Part shown: piece after piece, positions 54,433 through 64,000 of the stretch
How the letters are laid out: every line of letters begins with the position of its first letter
Numbering within the stretch: the first letter of the stretch is position 1
Notes under the pieces: model-generated
Databases searched by the model: none
What the model saw: only the letters and a program-made list of their open reading frames with translations
What the model was told of the DNA's origin: nothing
Source: Nectonema munidae
Taxonomy: Eukaryota; Nematomorpha; Nectonematoida; Nectonematidae
Direction: 5' to 3'
Assembly: GCA_030549495.1 (NCBI GenBank)
Contig: JAUIRK010000949.1
Coordinates: 62,001 to 126,000, forward strand
Length of the DNA stretch: 64,000 nt
Translations under genes and position numbers: made by a program

Positions 54433-57284
54433 TATCGAAAAATGAAATTATTTACCAAAAATCTTATTGAATAGTAGTCAAAAACATGAGATAATTATAA
54501 AAAAATTGCTTTATTGATTATTATTATTGATCGCCATGCTTGTAACCCAATCTATATAACAAAACTATATGTAAGTAATCTATCGAATAATGGGCGATAA
54601 CAACGAATCGAAACCGCTGGCATAATATTTAAAGTTTTTTTCATTGTTTAAAAATGTGCACTCCTATCCCTTTAAGATCCCAGCATCCGTTCCAACTACA
54701 CTAGACCAAGGAACGTAGTACCACTAAAAATTTGTAATGTCTGATTTACCGTGGACAATAAACAGGCAAACTGTAAATCCTTATGCACAAAGAAATTAAA
54801 CAAAGTTATTGCATAGATTGTAAAAAGAAGTAGGCAGAGGAATAATGATAGCCGGTTTTGTAACTTGGGGATTCTGTCACAACTTAAACTTATCTTTGAG
54901 AGAAACAATATGGAATTTAAAAGCAGACTTTCTAACTTGGGTCAAGGAATGGCAAAATTAAAAATTTTATTTAAAAGAAATTTTATTTTTAAATCAAAAA
55001 TTAAAACGAAATATTTTGACATGAATTGATTTTTTCCAATATGTACATGTTTAGTCGGACTCTTTGACGCCCACTGAGCCATGAACGGAAATCCTGAGAT
55101 TTAAATAAGATAAGTTTTATAAATGATTAGAATTTAATTTTGGCACATAAAATGGCCAATAAATTCAACCGTTTCCAAATGATCACGATAGGCCAATAAA
55201 ACGAGGAAATACATTTCTTGATATATGTATTCAATATATAAGGGAGAAAATAAAATAAAAAACTCACCCAACATTTTTTTGTAAAAATTAGCAGATCATG
55301 TTAATAAGCAAAGACCCTCTCGAAGTTTCCATCTTTATTTCAAGCAACGATAAAAAATATGTTGATTATTGAATTTTTGTGTAAAAACGAATATAACATG
55401 CCAACAACTAATCACGTGCTAATGTCTATCTACGCACTTTACTCTCTAAAATTCAACTAACTAACTAACCTACCAACACACAATTTTACTAACTAGCTCC
55501 TGAATCGGATAAGAGAACTCATAGCGGACATTTCGTACTTGAACAAGTGATACCAGTTTTAATTTTTTTTAGTTATCGGTATCGCATCCAAGGGAAGAAT
55601 AATCTTCCATAGGGGGGCAGATGGTAGGAATAGTCATGAACGGAAATCGAACCCAGACCTCTGCCGACAAATTTGTTTCCTTGAAGTCATTGAAATTATC
55701 TCCTAAGCGGCTTTAAAGTATTGTACACAAAATGATGAAATTTATAAAGGATATAAGAATGCTAAATAATACTTTTTTACGTTTTTGTATACATATTTTT
55801 ATGATGTTAGATTTAAAATAAAATATAATTGACGATTTGGCCTTTTAAACCTGATCACAGAAATAAGATGGCCAGCAAGAATGAATTTACTACGCCCGCT
55901 AGCAGCACTGTCTAGCATTACGCGCAACAGAAGGTGTAGGAATATTCCTTCAATATAATGTATTGTACATGCATTCTGAGTTAAAATACCGGAATACAAA
56001 AATGCTCGAAAATCAAAAGGCTAGAAACTAAAAAAATGTAAATTGGTCAATAAATTGATATACTTAAAATTATTGCGTTATCAAAAACAAAATTTTGAAA
56101 TGATGTTATTAAAACTGATTTACAAAATTTTCTAAAAAAAACGGGAACACCAGATTTCGCTGACAAATATAAAACTTAAATTTTTAATATTTCGTGAATA
56201 TACCCACACTTCGAATTCGTTATGTCAACAACAAAAAAGATGAAATTTTGTAAAATATTTTTAAAACGTTTTTTAGGTACTGTACATTTTTCCGTTGTTG
56301 ACAAAATCTAATTATTTCTCCATTTTTTATCTGATTCAAATATATTTTTAGGGGAACTTGGATTACTTGCTTGCTTATAAGTTTCCCTAAATTTGATCTC
56401 AACAAAATTTTCACTAACGTAACTACCTATATATTTATCCAAAAATTATATCAATTCAAAATTTTCTATTAAAATTATTTATGTTTTGTTCTCCAAACAT
56501 TTCACCCAAATGGAATTTACTCATATTTTTCACTAAAAAACTTAATTATAAAAAATTCAAAATAAAGTAACATATAAAAATTTTAATTTCTTTTATAAGT
56601 TTAAAATTTTATAAAAATGTTATTACATTTATTTTTCCAAAAAATATATTTATATTTTTAGTTAGTTATAAAAATACTAACATTATAATCGTTATTATAA
56701 TTTAATTCAGAATTTATCATTAATGAGGCTAGAACCACAAAACTTTTTTCATAATTTTTATACTTTATGTATGTATATTGTATAACCAATATAAATTTTT
56801 TAAATGATCCTGTTAAAAAGTGACAAAGATCAAAGCAATGTTTTTTTCATGGTAAAAATAGTTCACAGACAACTCACCCCAAAACGAACTGGCTCTAGGA
56901 GACTGACCGGCTATTTGAGTCCACAAACTCGCCTCCGTAGTGCAATTAATTTACCACATATCGAGTTACGTTTACAGGAAAGAGTGATGGTAAAATAACT
57001 ATCCAGCCAAATATAAATTATTAAAAATAAAAATTTTAATATCATATATAATTTTAAGAGTGTAAATTTTTTAGTTTTTGATATAATCACGAGATTACAA
57101 AGAACCCATCAAAAATCATCCAAATTTAAATTTTGTAGTTGTTGTTTTCTTGTCGACGAATCACGTATCGAGAAAACATCGTGGATCCACAAGACAAAGA
57201 GAACAGATAATATTTATATTTATTACATATATCATCTTATCTCATTATTGTTTTTAAAAATTTCATTTTTAAGGTACTTTCGTT
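54433..57284. other. Downstream intergenic sequence
   Basis: No gene seen. ATGAACGGAAATC occurs at about 55081 and again at about 55637, the second followed by GAACCCAGACCTCTG, which could be a B-box-like remnant of another SINE. ACTAACTAAC-rich sequence lies at 55455-55495. Confidence 0.4.
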
Positions 57285-57323
57285 TTTAGAGCGTTTCCGT
57301 TTTAGAGTGTTTTGGTTTCAGCC

Positions 57324-57436
57324 GTTTTTGTTTCGGGCATTTTCGTTTTCGAACGTTTTTATTTCGGGCATTTTCGTTTTCGGAGGTTTTTATTTCGGGC
57401 ATTTTTGTTTTTGAGAGTTTTTATTTCGGGCGTTTT
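57324..57436 (+). repeat. 31-bp tandem repeat, about 3.6 copies
   Basis: Unit of the form GTTTTTATTTCGGGCATTTT followed by CGTTTTCGGAG, with a few substitutions between copies. Sequence just before it (CGTTTCCGTTTTAGAGTG) looks like a more degenerate extension. Confidence 0.8.
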
Positions 57437-57796
57437 GATCTGACACCATGTATGTAATAAAAAATGTACTTGAAATGGAGTTTTGATGTTGTAAAAGTGT
57501 CAGTGTGTGTGATGTACTTTTCTGATGTTACACTTTCTACAATCACACATGAGCTATGAATGAGGTCCATGATTCTTGTAGTTCTGTCAACAAATATAAA
57601 ACGTAAAATTAAATATTTTTGTATAATATTATATTTATATTTTGAATAATCTCTCTTGTCTTACTCAATTCTCTTTCTCTGTCATGCGTTCACCTAAAAT
57701 GTATTCGAGTCGCGTTCCTGCTACAAAATTGTTCTCTTCCATCAAGTTTAGGGAGGAAAAACTCAAATACTTTGCTTCGATTATTATTATTATGTT

Positions 57797-58080
57797 TCCT
57801 ACATAACATAACATAAGTGTAGCAATGTAAAGAGGCTAATCGCCTATGTGAATTGCATCAAATATAATACAAATCATTCAAATAATGAGACATCTTTTCT
57901 TTTTCCAAAAATCATAAAACTTTCTTTCTTTCAAAGATATTTGTATTCAACCAATCAACAACCTCATTTGGCAAACCATTCCAGTCATTATATGCTTTTT
58001 GTGTTATATAGTGTTGTCTATATAATTACTTTGGTAGGAATTAGGTTTAAATTTCAGGGAATGTGATCTGAAAATTCTCT
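57797..58080 (-). mobile_element. 3' remnant of a LINE (CR1/L2/Jockey-like)
   Basis: The minus strand encodes the last residues typical of a non-LTR reverse-transcriptase ORF: KFKPNSYQSNYIDNT, then after a frame change YNDWNGLPNEVVDW and a stop. The 3' end runs into a TTATGTTATGTTATG tail (57797-57816), as in the LINE at 60556. Everything upstream in the element is missing. Confidence 0.65.
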
Positions 58081-58326
58081 TTGAGTAACCAGGCAATACA
58101 TTAATAAAATTAAAATAAATTTTTATATGTTACTTTATTTTTATAAAATTTTAAATTTATAAAAAAAAATTAAAAGTTTATTTGCGAATTTGTTTAAATT
58201 TTTATTATTCGGGTATATCAGACATGTGGTAAAATGGACAACAAAAGGCCAAACCCAACCATAAGGGTGCAGGACATTTTAAGATGTTTAGTACAAGAGA
58301 CATCGCGTCTCAGTTACGAAACGTCG

Positions 58327-58430
58327 AAATTGGTATGGAACATCTTGGGTATAAAACGCCAAAAACTGGTACGAAACGTTTTTGGTATCAAATGGCCAAA
58401 ACTGGTACAAAACATCTTGGACACGAAATG
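58327..58430 (+). repeat. 36-bp tandem repeat, about 2.9 copies
   Basis: Unit approximately AAACTGGTACGAAACGTTTT then TGGTATCAAATGGCCA. Because the unit is a multiple of three, both strands stay open and give a repetitive peptide; I see no reason to call it a gene. Confidence 0.75.
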
Positions 58431-58440
58431 ACTTGAACTC

Positions 58441-60555
58441 AACCAAAGTAGTGCCTTCTCCTGTTAAAAACGAGCATATTATTAGATTAAAAGCGAGCAT
58501 ATTATTAGATTACTAGCTTCTAACTAGTTTTGGAGTCCTTTGACCTAAAAGTTTAGCTACGTTTCTGGCGTATATAAGAAAGAAATCGTTGAAATTTTAT
58601 AAAAAAAAAATTATTTTATGCTCTCAAAAAATTTTTATCACTGCGAAGATCCAGTTTTACAAAATTATCAAATGGGCCGATCTAAAATGTAATTTAGTTA
58701 AATTATTGAGTTGGTCAGCTGTTTCGTAAGTTATTTATAAGGATCTTCTTGGTATAGTTTCGCGGAATAAGATTAGGTTTTTTGTGTTCACTTCATTTCG
58801 TAACACGTAAAAGAGTAAAAAACGCTTGTCTTTCTACTGTTCCCTCCTATTTTCGCTTGTAATCTGAGGAAGCCTTGAGGTGGCGAAATATTACAAATTG
58901 TTACTTTATTTGTTTACTACACTTTGATGACGCTTCACCATCACTTCGTTCATAAATAATAATGAAGAAGAAGCTGAAGAAACGAATAAGTGAAAATTAA
59001 CTAACTTTTTTGCGTTGATCTAAGAATCAATTTCTCTTATCACCAATCGATACAAAGTATATAACAATAATAATAATAATATTAATGACGTACATGATTC
59101 AAATTATAAAGTAAATATGTATATGATACATACATTCACACACAGCGGTTTTGAATTGATTAACACATTTTGAAGGCTAACATGAGAGAGTGTAGGAGTT
59201 GAAGAGGGAGTGTTCTTAAATGTTCATTCGTGATCTTGTGATCTCTCCTTATTCATCAAGTCATTATTTTAATATGATTACGCAGTAAACAGTGCTAGTA
59301 GATAGATAATATTAATTCAAGATTAAGTGTGTATATCGCAGAAACTCTTAGAAATGAATCTCTGGCTTATTCTCGTACATTCATCCCAAGCCTCTCCTCT
59401 CACCATGCAGAAAATATCTTGATCAATATGAAATAGTGCATTTCTTGCCATTGTCTTATTGTTCATGGCTTTTAGCGAGCGTTTCAACTACAATACCCCC
59501 AGCAGACTTGATAACAAATTATATAAAGTTAAACACTATCTATCTCTCTACACATATCCATGATATTAAAACAATTTAACAATGCTACCAGGCCCAGAAG
59601 TATTTCTTTTATAAATTTCAAACGTCTTTGTCACTAACTACTTACATCACTGAAAAACTTACGAAAACCCCTCTTTGAATAAAAGATTTTGATACAGAAA
59701 AGCAAAAATTTGCAGTTCAACTATACTAGTCAAAAATCCTACTTCATAAATCGCCCTTCAAAATCGATAGTTATCTGAGAAGTTAATTTGTTAGATAGTT
59801 AGTGAGTTAGTCAATATTTTAGTTAGTTATTTATTTATTTAGTTTGTTAATTAATTATTCAGACAGATATTTAAAGATAACATTTTTTTCTATAATTTCA
59901 TTCTTAAAAAAGTAAAAAAATATTTCTTTATTTTTTCATCTTTTTCTCCTTTACTTTTTAAAGAGCCGACCAGAATTCAATAAAAAATGCAAAGAACTGT
60001 GAAGTGAACGCGATCAAAAAAACAAGCCTAAAAAGTCATAATGCAAATTAAAATATCCAACGATGATTGCCACTTATTGAGCGATTAAATGGTTAAAAGT
60101 TTGGACAATAAGGATGTTGCTTAAAGTATGAACAAGAAAACTAAAATTAGTCCAGTTTTTTATTCTCACCAAGGTAAGTGAATGTTAAACGAAGTTTTTT
60201 AATACTGAACAACGACAACACGCAGAAAAAAAGTAAAATATGCAAAAATTAAAATGTTTGTAAATGTAAAAATATTTTAAATCACAATCATTACATTGTT
60301 AATTTAATAAATATTTGTTTATTTTTAAAATCAATTTTTAGGTCAATTATTTTAGTGCCATCTGAATTACTTAAAAATATTCTATATATACTTATAAGTT
60401 AGTAATTTTTAGTAACTAAGCATCCTACTAGATAGCTAATAAATGAACTAATTAAGTAGTATATTTACTACATCACAAGCTGGCCCAACTAACTAACAAA
60501 TAAAAATCAATTTAAAAATTTAAAATAATATTTTTATAGAAAATAAATTTTATAA
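58441..60555. other. Downstream intergenic sequence
   Basis: No gene seen. GTTAGTTA/CTAACTAA-rich patches at 59770-59870 and 60395-60500; otherwise AT-rich. Confidence 0.4.
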
Positions 60556-61300
60556 TATTAACATAAGATAACATAACATAATTTTATTGGCTACAGTAGG
60601 CTGAGTGCATAAAATAGCGCATCTACAAAAAGAAAAGAATGCACGAGAATCAAACATACTCAAACACCAATAAATACCTAATCTATTCTTGAAAGTATTT
60701 AAAGTATAGGAGCATTCACAATGTAATCTGGAAGTGAGTTGAGATTCTTTGAGAGAAAAACCTTCGTAAATAAGACTTTTTACGATAAGATTTCTGAAAT
60801 TTATAGGAGAGAAATCTTTGGGTTCTCTTTGAATATTCAGGTAATATTTTTGAGCTAATATGCATGCTTTCATGAAGGATGTTGAAAAGAGAAATCATGT
60901 GTCGCCTTTTGAATCGATAAAGTAAGGAAGGCAGCTTCACTTTCTTGAGACTTTCTTCATAACTTAAATCTTTTGATCCAGAAATCTTCTTAGTAATAGT
61001 TCTCTGAAGTCTTCCAATATTAACAGCAGCATGAGCATGATATGGAAAGCCACACTCTAAAATGGGTCTGAACAAGGCTTTATAAAGAATTAGGGCAGTA
61101 GCAGTATCAAGCGAAGAAAACCATTTCCACACTTGGTGAAAAGTAGCGAAGGCTTTGGAAATCTTTTCGAAATATTGTCAGAGAAGCGAAGTTCCGCGCC
61201 CAAGTCATTTTGTGAGTCAACCTTTTTCAAGATGTGGGAGCCAAGGAAATATCTTCGATCATTTGACATCCTATCTGCAAGCGTGTGTACATTTAGCAAG
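60556..61300 (-). mobile_element. 5'-truncated LINE with reverse-transcriptase C-terminus
   Basis: Minus-strand blocks in order: FLGSHILKKVDSQNDLGAEL (the D-x-x-DLG element after the RT palm), LILYKALFRPILECG, IGRLQRTITKKISG, LSYEESLKKVKLPSLLYRFKRRH, then in another frame LNTFKNRLGIYW. These are the thumb-region motifs of non-LTR reverse transcriptases of the Jockey/CR1/L2 group. At least two frame changes. The 3' end has a TTATG-type short tandem tail at about 60562-60585. The catalytic FADD region and endonuclease are not present. Confidence 0.8.
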
Positions 61301-61951
61301 GTTTAAGCTGCATATTTAATAATAATTTATAACTTAATTATATTTTTACAAAATTTTAGATTTATTAAAATAACTTTTTTTAAATTCATTTTTAATTTAT
61401 AATAGCTATTCTATATATACATATGTAAAAAAGTATAAAAAAAATTTATGTATAAAATTTTATCTACTCGATGCTTATATGCGAATTAATACAAATTATT
61501 GATTAATACAAATTAATTAGTTAATTTGATATATATTTTGCAAATGTTCGCATGACGTTTACAACATACTCACTTTTTGCCATTACATAACATTACGGTT
61601 TTGTTTGAGAAGCAATTTATCTTTATTTGACATGTCAAATAAAATGATTAAAATGGACAAACAAAGAGAAATACGTGATGAAATCAAAAAAATATTGATA
61701 AAAATTCATATACAAATCTATATCATCAATTGAGACTATTCGCTGATGAAGTAGTTTAATTTTTCAACTTTTATAGTGTTAACAATTAAACCAACAAATA
61801 CTCAAAATAGAAAAATTATTTTCAAATGATTCCATGTTTCGTTTAAATATAAGGACACGACTTTCCGCTGATTCTTTAAATGTCCCGATATTTTTGAAAC
61901 ATTATTTTATGAATTAAGATGATAATTGAGCTATTTTTTAATTATTAGATA

Positions 61952-63925
61952 CAGTCAAACCTGTATTAAACGACCATTCAAGGTAAGACCTAATTTTGGT
62001 CGCATTAGACAGGTGGTCGTTAAAAACAGTGAAAATATTTCAAAATATTGACTTCAATAAATTGTAAACCAAAATGTCGTAGAAGATTGAATCACAATTA
62101 TAAAAGTTAAAATTAATTTATTTAAACTTTAAAATAATCAGTCATCCTTTTTTGTTGTAAGGTTTTTGCTGACATTTTGTCAACCTCAGAACTTGTTTTC
62201 ACCATGTATTCCAGAGCTTTTCCTAAGCCATGATGAAGAGCAAACTTTTTTAGTTTATCCGCAATTTTTATTGCTTCTTTTAAAGAGTATGTGCCACTTT
62301 CTTCTGCTTCTTCATCACTTTCCAAAGAACTCTCTTCTTTTTCTCTTTCGATCTCTTTTAATGCTTCTTTTGCAGGTAAGTCAAACACGCTATTCTTAAC
62401 ATCGCATGTGTAGAAGTCTTTATCAATATTTGCAACAGCTTCATACTCAGCCCCGAAAACATCTCTACTTAAATTTTTCACTGCAGTAGGTATTCCTTCT
62501 TCAATCTCAAGATTCCACACAGAAATGTTTTCTTTGCGAAATCCGGCCTTTATGAAGCATTTCTTGATTGTGCTTTCCTCAACTTCTTCCCATGCTGCAA
62601 TACACAATAAAATGACATCCAATATTTGTGTTGATTTTAAGGACTGACTTGCATTAATACATCTTGATTCATCTCTGTCCATTTGTCTGACTATATGGAA
62701 AAACTATAGAAAAATTAGCGATTGTTCAGTAGATTAAAAAATTAAAAAACATTTACTTGTCGTTTTCTAAATTTTAACTTCATTGCTTCAATTATCCCTT
62801 GAATTTTAACGTTACTGAGCTTAAGATTGGGATGACAAGGGGCATTATCAATGAATAGAAGGACGTTCCTTTTCCAACTTTCATTTTCCTATAAAAATTT
62901 TGTAGCGAGTCTTTGTAGTCTCATTGTCAAAAATCTCATCAGTCATCCAAGCTTTTCTATTAAACTAGTACTCCACTGTTAAAGGGCTCAACTTCACTTT
63001 TGAAAAACATCAGGAGACTTTGATTTTTGCAATCACTAAAGGTCACAACGTGCTATTGTTATTCTTCCCTTTGATCGTTTTCCACATGGACATCCTTCAC
63101 ATAAAAACTATCCAACCATTTGAAGCTTTAAAATTCGATTTTCCAAGTTCTTCAGCAAAGCTTTAGTTTTGAGAATTGGTCCACTGACTGGAAGGCCTCT
63201 AGCCAAAGCGTCAATAAACCCCCTGTATGTTAGAGTGTTTATCTCTTCATTTCCTGTGAGATAGTTTTTTCTTTTTGATACTGTTGACACACAACATTTA
63301 GAATAATCTTCTAACACTTGTGCTTTCCTTTTTCCTAATGTTTGGATTTGAGTTTTACCTAAACCCATCTTAGTAGCTATTTTATATACTGCTCTGCCAC
63401 TAATAAAATAAAAGTTTAATTACATCGTACTTTTGTTGAAGAGCAAGTGATGTTCTTTTTTCGACATATTACCTACTATGTAAACATGATCTAACTATTA
63501 TATTGAAATTTGTAACCAATAAACTTACGTAAAAAACAACAAGAACAAAAGATATGAAAAATGGCTGATAATGAGAAATCAACAAGGAAAATCTTTTATC
63601 TTTTATTCATCATAAGGCTGATTTCATCCATGTCATATTGATTGTGTTCAAAGTATTGATGTACGACATATGATGTGTCACAAAAGAAATTCAGTTTTAC
63701 TAGTCTTACTGTGCAACAATTGCACTATTTTTTTCAAGTGTGTTTAAAATGTAACTGTCTGCAAAATAGTCGTTTAATGCAGATTTTTTTAATAAATTTT
63801 AGTGCAAAACATGGTCGAAGGTCGCGTTAGACAGTGTGTCGCTAAATACAGAGTGAAAACAGTTCAATTTTCGTCGGGAGGAAAAAACTATGGTCGCTAT
63901 ACAATGGGTCGCTAAGGTTTACTAA
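61952..63925 (-). mobile_element. Decayed Tigger/pogo transposon (about 1974 bp)
   Basis: Left end CAGTCAAACCTGTATTAAAC followed by GACCA, preceded by TA. The right end reads GGTCGCTAAGGTTTACTAAG, an imperfect inverse of it. GGTCGCATTAGACAG and GGTCGCGTTAGACAG recur inside both ends. A broken transposase lies on the minus strand. Confidence 0.75.
62122..63370 (-). pseudogene. Tigger/pogo transposase (CENP-B HTH plus DDE), broken
   Basis: Minus strand: 63368-63108 gives KTQIQTLGKRKAQVLEDYSK and ALARGLPVSGPILKTKALL from the CENP-B-type DNA-binding half. About 62875-62764 gives NVLLFIDNAPCHP, the second catalytic Asp motif of the DDE domain. 62682-62122 gives a 186-codon C-terminal frame (ILDVILLCIAAWEEVEESTI, an acidic EKEESSLESDEEAEESG stretch, ending QQKRMTDYFKV). 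These pieces are in different frames, so the gene is dead. The long acidic frame alone could be mistaken for a host gene. Confidence 0.82.
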
Positions 63926-64000
63926 GAATTTTATTTCATACTCTTGTAATGAGATGAACAATACACATCATTGGAATGATTTATCACAATGTTTATCAAT

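Noticed and set aside
58234-58500. Open frames on both strands with repeated K-LV-N-GIK units
   Set aside because: They are produced by a 36-bp tandem repeat whose length is a multiple of three; no gene evidence.
62122-62682. 186-codon acidic minus-strand frame as a possible host gene
   Set aside because: It follows Tigger/pogo DDE motifs in the correct order and lies between matching inverted ends, so it is the transposase C-terminus.

Overview
The window looks like arthropod nuclear DNA: very AT-rich, full of short transposon relics, and carrying most of one large intron-containing gene. The gene encodes a classical neural-type cadherin (DN-cadherin/CadN) with the arthropod arrangement of many cadherin repeats, then EGF and laminin-G domains, one membrane span and a catenin-binding tail. 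The AT content, mix of very short and very long introns, and dense DNA transposons would fit a copepod such as a caligid sea louse, but the species assignment is only an inference.

Layout. 1-9285 is upstream sequence (possibly an intron of the same gene) with a decayed Mutator-like (MULE) transposon, small inverted-repeat elements and hAT-type ends. 9286-53162 holds 29 consecutive coding exons of CadN on the + strand. All 29 join in frame to 2565 codons plus a stop. The first exon in the window has a splice acceptor and opens inside a cadherin repeat, so the gene starts beyond the left edge. Its introns hold a second MULE, a complete-ended piggyBac-type element (41847-44811), a shortened pogo element (36935-37456), a hAT-type element (11240-11863), two copies of a tRNA-like SINE and many short TTAA-flanked elements. 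53163-64000 is downstream sequence with 3' remnants of two LINEs, a degenerate tandem array, and a decayed Tigger/pogo transposon (61952-63925).

Protein logic. The exons encode the end of one cadherin repeat and then 14 more (residues about 21-1547), a membrane-proximal region typical of non-chordate classical cadherins, EGF-like modules alternating with two laminin-G domains, a transmembrane helix and a tail of about 145 residues with p120- and beta-catenin-binding regions. At least two inter-repeat linkers lack the calcium-binding DxNDN motif.

Most unusual signal. At least 19 copies of a roughly 100-140 bp element, usually flanked by TTAA, share a fixed plan: terminal inverted repeat, GACCA, a palindrome, an A-rich spacer, and CGTCTGC motifs. 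The palindrome differs in sequence from copy to copy yet remains self-complementary, and the outer arms also change in pairs. This covariation is not expected of ordinary neutral decay of one MITE and is the lead I would follow first. All boundaries and similarities were read by eye; nothing was searched against a database.
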